From Methanoregulaceae archaeon (GTDB taxonomy: Archaea > Halobacteriota > Methanomicrobia > Methanomicrobiales > Methanospirillaceae): a DNA stretch of 64,000 bases. Positions 33,912 to 42,815 of the stretch are shown piece after piece. The notes under the pieces are model-generated. The model was not told where the DNA came from. It saw nothing but the letters and a program-made list of their open reading frames with translations, and searched no databases. How positions within the stretch are numbered: position 1 is the first letter of the stretch; every line of letters begins with the position of its first letter. The position numbers were made by a program, and so were the translations under genes. The stretch lies in the NCBI GenBank assembly GCA_015660965.1, contig JACTVG010000001.1, positions 310,001 through 374,000 on the forward strand, read 5' to 3'.

Positions 33912-34472
33912 ATGCATATCCCGAAGAAAGGGTTGCGGGCTCTTGGTATTGCTGAAAGTTTTACTGGGAGGATCCATTCAACTCTTGCAGGTGTGGTTAT
34001 GCGAAAAGATTTGCGCGTTGATGGTGTTGTATTTGGTACCGTAACTGTTGGAGGGATGGATGCAACTGATACCATTATTGAAATGATAAATGCTCTCAAT
34101 AGGCAAGACCTCAACGTTATTATGCTGTCTGGGTGTGTGATTGCGTGGTTTAATGTGATTGATCCTTCCTTCATCCACGATAAAACCGAACTTCCAGTCA
34201 TCGGAATAACTTACGAGGCATCTGAGGGATTGTCTGCAGATATTCTTCACCATTTTCCTGGGGATACGTCTCGGCTTATTGCTTATGAACAATTGGGTGA
34301 ACGAACACCTTTTGAACTTCATACAGGATATACTGTTTTTCTGCGGAGTTGGGGTATCGAAAGATCAGATGCATCAAGGCTTTGCGATGATTTCACACTT
34401 GAAGGAAAGATTCCAGAGCCATTGCGTCTTGCACGGCTTTGCGCCCACAGTTATATGCAAAAAATAGATTAA
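33912..34472 (+). CDS. DUF99-family protein
   Basis: A 186-residue protein with the family start KKGLRALGIAESF, then DGVVFGTVTVGGMDATD and VIMLSGCVIAWFNVID. DUF99 proteins are archaeal and resemble endonuclease V in fold; their role is not established. It stands between two divergent or unlinked genes and has a 40-bp divergent leader shared with aglJ. Confidence 0.82.
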   Translation: MHIPKKGLRALGIAESFTGRIHSTLAGVVMRKDLRVDGVVFGTVTVGGMDATDTIIEMINALNRQDLNVIMLSGCVIAWFNVIDPSFIHDKTELPVIGITYEASEGLSADILHHFPGDTSRLIAYEQLGERTPFELHTGYTVFLRSWGIERSDASRLCDDFTLEGKIPEPLRLARLCAHSYMQKID

Positions 34473-34577
34473 AATATAGTTTTTCAATTGATATTAGATT
34501 TTTCCAAAAGAGTATATTTCATATTTATTGTGGTAAAATTTAGTATATTGAATTGATTTTTGTGGAGTTGATGAGTC

Positions 34578-34769
34578 TTGGCAACAAATATACAGGTTGG
34601 ATGTTGGGTCTGCCTTGAATGTCACTATATTTATGATCCAGCAAAGGGGGATCCTAAAGGAGGTATTCCCCCAGGTGTTCCGTTTGAAGGTCTCCCCGAT
34701 TTGTGGCGTTGTCCAGAATGTAATATCTTGAAGGTTAAAAAAGGCGTTTTTAAACGCTTGAATCATTAA
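34578..34769 (+). CDS. rubredoxin-like protein
   Basis: 63 residues with iron ligands C12/C15 (CLECHY) and C45/C48 (CPECNI) and the rubredoxin core [30 protein letters not shown] split over residues 18-46. Both knuckles lack the usual glycine after the second cysteine (His and Asn instead of Gly), which may shift the redox potential. An extra C9 precedes the site. The only workable start is TTG, preceded by a GGAG ribosome site. It probably serves as an electron carrier in oxygen or peroxide defence. Confidence 0.85.
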   Translation: MATNIQVGCWVCLECHYIYDPAKGDPKGGIPPGVPFEGLPDLWRCPECNILKVKKGVFKRLNH

Positions 34770-34905
34770 CTCTTTTCAACCATTTTTTATTCTCATTTTA
34801 TATCATCGATAATTATGATTTAGTGAACTGATAACTGATAGCACTTCAAAATAAATATTCTCAATGTATAAATTCTGTTAACGATACATTGTCCAAAGGT
34901 TGTTG

Positions 34906-35871
34906 ATGGTGCCCGATCCTGAAATTCATACATCTCAAGTTCAAATCAAGAACGCTCGGGATTGTTACCTAAAAGGTATCGGTCTTGGAAGGGCGGGACT
35001 TCACGAAGAGGCACTTGTGGCATTTTCTGAAGCTCTGACGCTTGATCCTAGATTGGCCCTGGCATGGGTCGGTAAAGGTTTTGCACTTGGTAAACTCGGC
35101 AAGTATGAAGAAGAGATTGTATCCTGTGACCAAGCAATTGAGATTGATCCGAAATGTATCGATGCATGGAACACAAAAGCATTTGCACTTGGGGTACTTG
35201 GACGGTTTAAAGAGAAAGTTAAATGCTGTGAACAGGCATTGCGTCTTGATCCGGAGAATGCCGTTGCTTGGAATAATTTAGGTGTCGCACTCGGTAAGTT
35301 GGGACAGTTTGAAGAGGAAATTCGTTGTTGTGATAAGGCATTATCCATTCGGAAAAGATACATTTCGGCTCTGGTAAACAAAGGATACGCACTTGGTAGG
35401 TTGAAGAGATACGATGAAGAAATTGCTTGTTATGACCGCGCATTAAAGATTTATCCGTACTATTTCTCTGCGCATCTCCAAATGGGGGTCGCGCTCGCCA
35501 AAGTAAGGCGGCATAATAAAGCCATCGAAATGTTTGACAGTGCTCTTTTAATAGAGCCAGAACATGCCAAGGTTCTGTTTCATAAAGGTTTCTCGCTTTC
35601 TGTTTTGGGGAGACATAAAGAAGCAATCGCTTGTTTGGAACAATCGCTTGCAATAGACACATCAAATGCCGAAGCATGGGTTGTATTGAGTAATTCTTGT
35701 TTTATGATTGGAAGATTGGATGAATCTGCTCGAGCGTTCGACCAGGCTTATTATATTGATGTCCATGAAGTCAGATCGGGCATTGTAAAAGGGATGAAGT
35801 TACTAAAATCAGGTAAATTTAACGATGCAATTCGCTCGTTCTCTGAGGTTCTCGGAATAATTTTGCGTTAG
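34906..35871 (+). CDS. TPR-repeat protein
   Basis: A 321-residue protein built almost entirely of 34-residue tetratricopeptide repeats, each with a W/N-x-x-G-x-A-L-x-x-L-x-x-x-x-x-A pattern (AWVGKGFALGKLGKYEE, AWNNLGVALGKLGQFEE and so on), about eight repeats. No signal peptide or membrane helix, so cytoplasmic. TPR proteins mediate protein contacts; no partner can be named. ATG at 34906 is preferred over TTGs at 34900 and 34903. Confidence 0.85.
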   Translation: MVPDPEIHTSQVQIKNARDCYLKGIGLGRAGLHEEALVAFSEALTLDPRLALAWVGKGFALGKLGKYEEEIVSCDQAIEIDPKCIDAWNTKAFALGVLGRFKEKVKCCEQALRLDPENAVAWNNLGVALGKLGQFEEEIRCCDKALSIRKRYISALVNKGYALGRLKRYDEEIACYDRALKIYPYYFSAHLQMGVALAKVRRHNKAIEMFDSALLIEPEHAKVLFHKGFSLSVLGRHKEAIACLEQSLAIDTSNAEAWVVLSNSCFMIGRLDESARAFDQAYYIDVHEVRSGIVKGMKLLKSGKFNDAIRSFSEVLGIILR

Positions 35872-35948
35872 TTAGCCTATTTTTTATTTCGATATTAAAA
35901 AAGACAGACTTCGCTGTGTATTTATTGTTCTCATGCAAAAAGAACTGC

Positions 35949-37289
35949 ATGGATGTTGAAGAGTATGTCCGGCGAAGAATTAGTCAAGGACTTTCAGAAA
36001 AAGAAATACAAGAAACTCTTTCAAATCATATCCTTTCAATAAAAAAAGTAGATCCTGCATACGCATCCAAGTTTGCAACTGCTGTAATAAGAGAAGTAAA
36101 AAATTCCCGAAATCTCAAAGGTGATTTTCTCTCATTTAAACCATCAGGAGTCAAGATGGGTGAGTTTGGCGTTGGATCACGTGGAAAAGGTGATTTTTTC
36201 ACTCATCGTCAAATTGCACATATTATCGGGAAAACATCTGCATCAGTTGGTGTTGATGAAATGGATGATGCCGGAGCAGTGTCTACGGATGGTAAATATA
36301 TTATTTGTACCGTCGATGGAATGCACTCACGACTCTCTGATTTTCCATTTCTTGCTGGATTTCATGTGACACGTGCCACTTTACGGGATGTATATGTTAT
36401 GGGGGCCCGTCCAATCATGCTTTTTTCCGATATTCATGTTGCAGATGATGGGGATGTTGCAAAAATTTTTGATTTTACTGCGGGGATTACCACAGTTGGT
36501 GAAGCTCTGAATGTACCACTTGTGACAGGTTCGACGTTGCGAATTGGTGGTGATATGGTGTTAGGAAGTCGAATGACAGGTTGTGTAGGAGCTGTTGGGG
36601 TAACTGAACATTTAACTGCTCGAAAATCGATGCAGCCAGATGATGTTATTTTAATGACTGAAGGCGCGGGAGGCGCAACCATCGCTACTGCGGCAATCTA
36701 TTCTGGTTTTCACAATGTTGTTGATCAAACCATAAATCTTCATTTTCTAGATGCATGCGAGAAACTAATGGGTAGTGATGTACTCCATTCAATTCATGCA
36801 ATGACGGATGTAACAAATGGGGGACTACGTGGTGATGCATATGAAATGGCCCAGACAGCAGGTTGTCGTATCATTATCGATGAAAAAGCCACGAGCGGAC
36901 TAGTTGAACCACATGTTTTGGAAATGTTAGAGAAGCTCAAAATTGACTATCTCGGCGTTTCCATTGATGCACTCCTAATTGTTGCCCCTCGAGAAGCAGT
37001 GAGTAAGATCTGCAACGTTGTTGAGTCTGCGAATGTAAAAATACGTGAGATAGGTTTTGTAAAAAGTGGAAAACCAGAGTCTGTTTTGGTGGTTGATGAT
37101 AAAGAGTGTGATTTTGCCCCAAGATTTAGAGAATCAGCATACACACCATTGAAAAAAGTTGTTGACGCAAAAATAGGTAATTTTGACAAAATGAAAGAGG
37201 ATGTGATTCGTGCATCTGAAGCGGCTATTCTAAAGAAAGAGCGGGTTCTCTTTCGATTACGTTATAATAAGAAAAAGAAAAAAAAGTAA
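35949..37289 (+). CDS. AIR synthase / HypE-like superfamily protein
   Basis: A 446-residue PurM-superfamily protein. After a helical N-terminal extension of about 85 residues comes GSRGKGDFFTHRQI, the ATP-binding DDAGAV with IICTVDGMHS, RATLRDVYVMGARP and MTDVTNGGLRGDAYEMA. These match ATP-dependent dimers such as HypE, SelD and AIR synthase. A lysine-rich tail (RYNKKKKKK) ends it. Substrate unknown; a methanogenesis-linked maturation role is a guess. Confidence 0.7.
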   Translation: MDVEEYVRRRISQGLSEKEIQETLSNHILSIKKVDPAYASKFATAVIREVKNSRNLKGDFLSFKPSGVKMGEFGVGSRGKGDFFTHRQIAHIIGKTSASVGVDEMDDAGAVSTDGKYIICTVDGMHSRLSDFPFLAGFHVTRATLRDVYVMGARPIMLFSDIHVADDGDVAKIFDFTAGITTVGEALNVPLVTGSTLRIGGDMVLGSRMTGCVGAVGVTEHLTARKSMQPDDVILMTEGAGGATIATAAIYSGFHNVVDQTINLHFLDACEKLMGSDVLHSIHAMTDVTNGGLRGDAYEMAQTAGCRIIIDEKATSGLVEPHVLEMLEKLKIDYLGVSIDALLIVAPREAVSKICNVVESANVKIREIGFVKSGKPESVLVVDDKECDFAPRFRESAYTPLKKVVDAKIGNFDKMKEDVIRASEAAILKKERVLFRLRYNKKKKKK

Positions 37290-37349
37290 ATTAATAATTT
37301 ATCGCTTTTTTAGTTCAACCCAATCTGTTGAGAAGAATGCGTAAACTAA

Positions 37350-38078
37350 TTATTTTGGTTTTATTCCATTGACACATATGTTGTAGGCAAGTTGCGGTAG
37401 ATGTCGCTCGACAAAAGGCTCTACCTTTCGTGCTAGGTGAAAGAGTGGATCAATCAGATCGATATGCGCAAAAGAACACCACTTCATTTGTATGCCGGAG
37501 AATCCAGAACTCGTAAACATCGCATTCATCTCATCCTCGTTATAGTAATGTTCACCAAAATTTTTAATAACAACATGACTTACTTTCATAATCTCGCCGA
37601 TTTGGTAGATGGTGGGGATGCTGCAGGTAAGGAGTTTCTTTCCAAGAGTACAAATGGCGATTGTACCTCCGGGCTTCAGAACTCTATAGGCCTCATCAAG
37701 CATTGCCTGTGGATGTTTGATATAACTGAAAGCAAGCAGGCTTGTAATGACGTTAAATGAACAGTCATCAAATGGAAGTGTTTCACCAGTCCCAACAACA
37801 AATTCAGTGTTTTTACACCGTCGCCGTGCCTGTTGGATCATACCCTTACTGATATCTAGACCGACGGCAATACCGCCATTTGATGTACATTTCTCAATAA
37901 AAAGTCCTGTTCCGCAACCAATATCAAGTAAGTCCCCCGTTTGTGGGAGTACCTCTATTAAGTGATGACTTAGATGAGTGTGATAATGACGGCCACGCGA
38001 ACGGTCATAGTGGTGATCATACCTATCAGCAACTTCATCATAGTGTCTTTGAACCTTTGCTTGGTGAACTGTGGTTAT
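37350..38078 (-). CDS. class I SAM methyltransferase lacking a canonical start codon
   Basis: The first in-frame ATG (37841) would make a 163-residue protein lacking the SAM-binding motif. Reading further upstream, the same frame stays open to 38129 and encodes QRHYDEVADRYD, then LLDIGCGTGLF (motif I), which a working enzyme needs. No ATG, GTG or TTG exists in that stretch, so initiation may use a near-cognate codon (ATA at 38078 is an example) or depend on coupling to the overlapping RFC gene. A pseudogene or sequencing error is also possible. The C-terminal part has VLKPGGTIAICTL. Confidence 0.6.
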   Translation of the reverse strand: MTTVHQAKVQRHYDEVADRYDHHYDRSRGRHYHTHLSHHLIEVLPQTGDLLDIGCGTGLFIEKCTSNGGIAVGLDISKGMIQQARRRCKNTEFVVGTGETLPFDDCSFNVITSLLAFSYIKHPQAMLDEAYRVLKPGGTIAICTLGKKLLTCSIPTIYQIGEIMKVSHVVIKNFGEHYYNEDEMNAMFTSSGFSGIQMKWCSFAHIDLIDPLFHLARKVEPFVERHLPQLAYNICVNGIKPK

Positions 38079-39076
38079 ATGAACACACTCCGAATATCCG
38101 TAAGTAAAGAACCGAGTTGGATAAATTCGTTATTACAGTGTTCGAATCGGGCATCTGCTTCGGCAAGTGCAATTGCAATTTCAGGATGATTATATTCCCG
38201 GCGGATCATTGTTCGTATTTCTGAGAGAACTTCTCGACCTGAAAGCCCAGACACAATCATGAGTGATTCAAGATCACGTTTTGCAGTCTGCAAATCCCCC
38301 TTTTTAAGAGATGTGAGAACTCCCGCAGTCACAGTTTCGGTCTCTGATTGTTCCATTACTGTAAGATCTCCTTTTTTTCCTGATTGCATACAAAGTTGGA
38401 GGAGCATAATTGCTCGGCGGAGATCGCCTTTAGAAACTTGTACGATGAGGTCAAGGTAATCATCATCGCAGCGATGAATGCCAGGTTCGCTACCTTCTTT
38501 TTGTCTGATCAAAATTAGGTGCCTTTGCATTAAACTACCATCAATCGGAGTAAAAAAGAGCGGCAGGCAGCGGGAGGATATTGCAGGGATAATAGCACTG
38601 GGGTTCGTCGTTGATAGGATAAAACGACATGTGTTGCTCGTTCGTTCCATGATCCTTCTTAAAGCTTGTTGGGCTTCGTGAGTTAGATTATGCGCGTCTT
38701 CAAAGACCATCAGCTTGAATTTTGCATCCAATGGGCGCATGGCTGCATAGGATTTTGTGATATACTTGAAATTGGTAAGTAGACTCTCCTGTTTCTGGTA
38801 TAGATGCATGTATCTCTCGTCTTGCTCAAGGTAGATCTTACCTTGTAAAAAGAGATCCGCAGTTTGGAAAATAGATGTGTTTAACTGCCAGTTATCACAA
38901 TAGAGTCGTTTTGCGAGACATTGGATAGCTGATGTTTTGCCTGTACCATGCTGCCCGGTCATTAGAAGGTGGGGGACGGACATTTCATTAGAAAAAGCAA
39001 TAAGATGGCTAATCACCGGCTTCTGACCAATGATTTCTTCAAAGGAAGTAGGACGATACTTTTCAGTCCAAAGCAT
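38075..39076 (-). CDS. second RFC small-subunit-like clamp loader protein
   Basis: A 333-residue AAA+ protein of the RFC small-subunit type: WTEKYRPTSFEEIIGQ, Walker A GQHGTGKTS (K47), SRC motif at 168-170. Its Walker B is altered: MVFEDAHNL (126-129 EDAH) instead of LDEAD, so catalytic Glu and Asp positions are swapped and hydrolysis may be weak. Some methanogens have two small RFC subunits and this is probably the non-canonical one; the normal subunit is at 47485. It overlaps the phosphopantothenate synthetase gene by 14 bp. Confidence 0.85.
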   Translation of the reverse strand: MLWTEKYRPTSFEEIIGQKPVISHLIAFSNEMSVPHLLMTGQHGTGKTSAIQCLAKRLYCDNWQLNTSIFQTADLFLQGKIYLEQDERYMHLYQKQESLLTNFKYITKSYAAMRPLDAKFKLMVFEDAHNLTHEAQQALRRIMERTSNTCRFILSTTNPSAIIPAISSRCLPLFFTPIDGSLMQRHLILIRQKEGSEPGIHRCDDDYLDLIVQVSKGDLRRAIMLLQLCMQSGKKGDLTVMEQSETETVTAGVLTSLKKGDLQTAKRDLESLMIVSGLSGREVLSEIRTMIRREYNHPEIAIALAEADARFEHCNNEFIQLGSLLTDIRSVFI

Positions 39077-39794
39077 GGGAGAGCCTCAGTGTCATCTCAC
39101 CTATTGCGTCTGATAAAAGATAATGATTATCGAGAGAGGTAATGAGTTCTTTCATTTCATTCTCTGAGAGTTCAATACAGGCTTTTGTTATTTGTGGCAG
39201 CGCACGGGTTAATTCATCCACTATTGTGAGGGTTGCTGAACGTGCCGTACGTGACAGAGGATTCAGATCGATAGTGATAACCTTTTTACCCATTCCAACA
39301 AGTGCCTCACATCGGTCCCCATCTTCGAGTGGAACAAGCACTACATCTGCGGAGTATATTCCATCATGCCGGCACCATGCTCGATTATGTGGAAGTGGGA
39401 GAAGGCGCTCTATTGGGCCAGATAAAACATTTACACCCACATCTCGAAGTAAATGTTCGATCGCGTTCACCCGATCTTCTGTGCGGTGAAAAAGATTAAC
39501 TTCTACTAAAGCCTTACTTGCCCTCTGAAGTTTTGAAATTTCAGTAGCAGCAAGAGCTGCTGTGTTTCCATTAACAGAAATTACAGGATGGCGTGCCAAT
39601 CGAAGTAGTGCGCCTGCTGTCCGTTCAGCTAAAAGAGCACTATCCGTTGTTCTTTCACCGATTAAGTAATCAAATGCCTCCCCTCTCCCGTGAGCAGTGA
39701 GTCCTTCTAGAGTCACAATTCCAGTCTTTGTAAAGTTGGAAAGGAGATCCCTTGTTTTTAGAGATTTATACCGTGGGTGTGTTGGTGGAATCAT
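39063..39794 (-). CDS. archaeal phosphopantothenate synthetase
   Basis: 243 residues starting IPPTHPRYKSLKTRDLL, with GLTAHGRGEAFDYLIGE, VSVNGNTAAL and a KVITIDLNPLSRTAR segment. It is the archaea-specific enzyme that joins 4-phosphopantoate and beta-alanine using ATP, replacing bacterial PanC/PanK order. Its partner pantoate kinase overlaps it by 4 bp, so the two steps are translationally linked. Confidence 0.9.
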   Translation of the reverse strand: MIPPTHPRYKSLKTRDLLSNFTKTGIVTLEGLTAHGRGEAFDYLIGERTTDSALLAERTAGALLRLARHPVISVNGNTAALAATEISKLQRASKALVEVNLFHRTEDRVNAIEHLLRDVGVNVLSGPIERLLPLPHNRAWCRHDGIYSADVVLVPLEDGDRCEALVGMGKKVITIDLNPLSRTARSATLTIVDELTRALPQITKACIELSENEMKELITSLDNHYLLSDAIGEMTLRLSHALD

Positions 39795-40654
39795 AGGGGT
39801 CTCTCTACAATCTGAACACCTTGCATGGCAACATACATTTCGTAAGTTGATCCGAACTGTGTTAACACACGTTTAGCCCCATTTCCATAAGCAAAGACGC
39901 CGTCTCCAAGAATGGTCATACTCGACGGTATACCAAACTCATCGCATTGACAAAGTACCTTCTTAACTTGGGGGGTCAAAAGGCCGCTGTTTACTGCGAA
40001 TGCGCGTGAACATTCAAAAAATTTCTCTATATTTTTTGGTTCGGCATCTGGAAATGCTGCACCTATGCGATCCATTTGTTTTGGGGAGCTAAGAACGGTT
40101 GGTGTATGGATGGGACCAAAACTTATTGCATATACGGGTTCAGAAAAATTGAAGTACCGTTTGACTGGTGCAGCAATTCCGGCGATCTTTCTGACTACAA
40201 AGCCCCCCCCACAGCATGCTGCAACATCTCCTAGTCCGGTTCGATGCGCAATTTCAGTTTCATGGGCTTTCATTGTGATTTCCAAATCGTTCATACCTAG
40301 ATTAAACAACTGGTTAAGCGCAGTTATAGTGGCAAGTAGTGAAGCTGCTGAAAGCCCGAAACCCGCACCAATAGGAAGTCGACATTCGGTAGTGACTGAA
40401 GCTGTAATCGAAAGATCATCCAAAACCGAAGTTAACAATGTAGATTCTCGTGAAATTTCTGATAATGCTCCAGATGGGGATCGTTTGCATACGCGGATTG
40501 ACGTTCTCTCCGCAGGTTTCACACGAGCAAGAACACCTTCTGTAATGACCAGACCCGCACCAACACTGCCTGTTGTTGCGGCATCACGTCCCATCACACG
40601 TTTAAAGTAGCCCGAAATATGGCCTGGACAAAATGCTGCAATGGCAGAACTCAT
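39791..40654 (-). CDS. pantoate kinase
   Basis: A 287-residue GHMP kinase with the ATP-binding motif LPIGAGFGLSAASLLA near residues 96-111. The N-terminal AAFCPGHISGYFKR and the middle TGLGDVAACCGGGFVVRK are typical of archaeal pantoate kinases. It phosphorylates pantoate for the next enzyme. The 120 bp upstream, before coaBC, contain no gene. Confidence 0.88.
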   Translation of the reverse strand: MSSAIAAFCPGHISGYFKRVMGRDAATTGSVGAGLVITEGVLARVKPAERTSIRVCKRSPSGALSEISRESTLLTSVLDDLSITASVTTECRLPIGAGFGLSAASLLATITALNQLFNLGMNDLEITMKAHETEIAHRTGLGDVAACCGGGFVVRKIAGIAAPVKRYFNFSEPVYAISFGPIHTPTVLSSPKQMDRIGAAFPDAEPKNIEKFFECSRAFAVNSGLLTPQVKKVLCQCDEFGIPSSMTILGDGVFAYGNGAKRVLTQFGSTYEMYVAMQGVQIVERPL

Positions 40655-40776
40655 AATTATATCCTCTCAATAGTTGGATTAAGAAACTGATACAGCATCA
40701 TCTAGTAATAAAATAATCCACATTGAATACTGGATTTTAATAGTTGGATTGCATGATGATTTCAGATCAAACTCTG

Positions 40777-41937
40777 TTATTTATATCCTCCAATCTTTTC
40801 GATAAGAACATTCCAGATTGTTGCTGCCACCACCTCCTTTGAACCTGAAATCGTTGTATTATTATCTGTAGTCAAGAGAACAAATTCACCGCCATCACTT
40901 CCCATTACATCTGGTGTATTGGTTACGACCATTGTTATTCCTTTATTGAAAAATTCTTGTGCTTTAATCGCTGTTTTCCATCCAAGTTTGAATGCAACAG
41001 TGATTGGCTTATACTTTGTAATGACCTCATCAATTAATTTCGGTAGAGGGTCTAGTTCAATTGTGTATGATTTTCCGCTTACTATCTTTCCTTTTACTTG
41101 AATAGGAGCAAAATCTGAGATCGCAGCCGCACTAATGTATATGTCAGTCCCCGCATTTTCAAGAATACTGATAACTTGGTCGTGCATCTCTTGGGCCGAA
41201 TCTGCAAATACATTTTTTACGCAGGAAAACTTGTCGTGGTGAACGACGGTAACATCAGCTCCGAGCCGAAATGCTTGGAGAGCAAGTTCTCGTCCCATTT
41301 TACCGCTGGAACGGGTAGTTAGAATTCTTACATCGTCTACGGGTTCTCTACAGGAACCACTTGTTATTAAAACGCGTCGTCTCTTTAGCGGATTTCCGAG
41401 AACCGCACGTTCGCAATAGAGTGTAATTTCATCGGTTCCTAAGACCTTTGCTTTTCCTTCCTCAATCTTGGGATCAATTACGGTTACGCCCCATTCCTTT
41501 AACTGATTGATATTTTTAATCACTGCAGGATGACGATACATGCTATGGTGCATTGCAGGAACAATAATTACAGGCATTTCACTTCCAAGTGCAGTTGTTG
41601 CAAATGTTGTTACTGGAGTATCGTCAATACCGTTTGCGATCTTTCCTATGGTATTCGCCGTGCACGGTGCGATTACAAGGAGATCTGCAGTCCCTTCGTC
41701 TCCACAGAATGCAACGTGCTCAACATTTCCAGATAACTTTGTAATCGTAGGTCTTCCAGTCGCATAGGTCAATGCATTTTCATGGACGATTTTTGACGCC
41801 GCATCGGACATAACGACCTGAACCGCAGCTCCTTTACGACGAAGGCCGTGAATAAATTTTACTATTTCAACGGCAGCAATACTCCCTGTAACTCCAATAA
41901 CAATCTCCTTGTTATGAAGGGTTTGTGGAATGGTCAT
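40777..41937 (-). CDS. coaBC: bifunctional phosphopantothenoylcysteine decarboxylase / phosphopantothenate-cysteine ligase
   Basis: 386 residues: flavoprotein decarboxylase half (VIGVTGSIAAVEIVKFIHG at the N terminus; VIIVPAMHHSMYRHP near residue 130) and a ligase half (RRVLITSGSCREPVDDVRILTTRSSGKMG, then AAISDF and KLGWKT). It converts phosphopantothenate to phosphopantetheine. With pantoate kinase and phosphopantothenate synthetase it completes this stretch of CoA synthesis in one neighbourhood. It overlaps the methyltransferase gene before it by 4 bp. Confidence 0.93.
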   Translation of the reverse strand: MTIPQTLHNKEIVIGVTGSIAAVEIVKFIHGLRRKGAAVQVVMSDAASKIVHENALTYATGRPTITKLSGNVEHVAFCGDEGTADLLVIAPCTANTIGKIANGIDDTPVTTFATTALGSEMPVIIVPAMHHSMYRHPAVIKNINQLKEWGVTVIDPKIEEGKAKVLGTDEITLYCERAVLGNPLKRRRVLITSGSCREPVDDVRILTTRSSGKMGRELALQAFRLGADVTVVHHDKFSCVKNVFADSAQEMHDQVISILENAGTDIYISAAAISDFAPIQVKGKIVSGKSYTIELDPLPKLIDEVITKYKPITVAFKLGWKTAIKAQEFFNKGITMVVTNTPDVMGSDGGEFVLLTTDNNTTISGSKEVVAATIWNVLIEKIGGYK

Positions 41938-42815
41938 CTGATTACCACGTCTTGAACTACATGCCAGGTATGCGGTCTATATTTCTTCACCTTATGTACA
42001 GAGATCAGTCCAGAAAAACCTGCGCTTGAAAGATGGGATCGGATCTCGTTTTCGACAGGACCGAGACTATGGAGATGAATAACACTTCCTTTTTTTACAT
42101 GACGGAGAGTGAGGGGCAGTATCTGAATAGCATCAAAGTGTCCCATAACAATCCGATCATATATACCACACAGAAGATCGCGGCAGTCTCCGCAGAATGC
42201 GTCTATCCGTTCAGAAAGATGATTTTCAACAATATTTCTCTGAAGATATCCAAATGCAACAGGATTAATCTCCATTGCATGTACCATTGCTCCACTACCT
42301 GCTATCGGAATGGTGAAGTATCCGATACCAGCATACATATCAGCAACTCGTTCAGGTTTTGATGCCGTTTTTACTAGCGCAGAAATCCGGTGTTTTTCTT
42401 CGAGATTGCCCTGTGCGAACATGACTTTTTGGGGATCAAGTATGTAGGTATATCCATATTCATTGTGTTTCACCTCTCCTACTTCACCGTAAACAATCCT
42501 TGTATCTGGCGTTCGTGTAGAGTTTTGAAGAGATCGAATCCAGAGGATCCCTCTTGGGTTTCGGAATGAAACAATTTTATTAATCTCATGTTGAGATGGC
42601 TTTTTTCCGTGAAGGACTGCGATATCTCCAATCATAAAGAACCCCCGCCCTTTGTATTCATCTCGTTCCGAAATTTCGAGATCAAAGGGAAATCCTTCGC
42701 GAACAGGTACATATGCTATATCATGATCAACATAGGACCTACGCTGATGATCGACCCACTCCTCCTCATGTGCTTTTGAAAGGTCAACCTTCGATATCTG
42801 CCGAACTCTCATCAA
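41934..42815 (-). CDS. Trm5/Taw2-like tRNA methyl- or aminocarboxypropyl-transferase
   Basis: A 293-residue protein with a Trm5-type SAM fold: ADMYAGIGYFTIPIAGSGA (motif I), VHAMEINPVAFGYLQRNI, and GHFDAIQILPLTLRHVKKGSVIHLHSLG in place of the NPPR-like active-site loop. The C-terminal VKKYRPHTWHVVQDV matches the Taw2/Trm5b tail. Candidate roles are m1G37 formation or the aminocarboxypropyl step of wyosine synthesis on tRNA-Phe. The NPPR motif appears as a divergent GHFD, which favours Taw2. Confidence 0.72.
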   Translation of the reverse strand: MMRVRQISKVDLSKAHEEEWVDHQRRSYVDHDIAYVPVREGFPFDLEISERDEYKGRGFFMIGDIAVLHGKKPSQHEINKIVSFRNPRGILWIRSLQNSTRTPDTRIVYGEVGEVKHNEYGYTYILDPQKVMFAQGNLEEKHRISALVKTASKPERVADMYAGIGYFTIPIAGSGAMVHAMEINPVAFGYLQRNIVENHLSERIDAFCGDCRDLLCGIYDRIVMGHFDAIQILPLTLRHVKKGSVIHLHSLGPVENEIRSHLSSAGFSGLISVHKVKKYRPHTWHVVQDVVIR

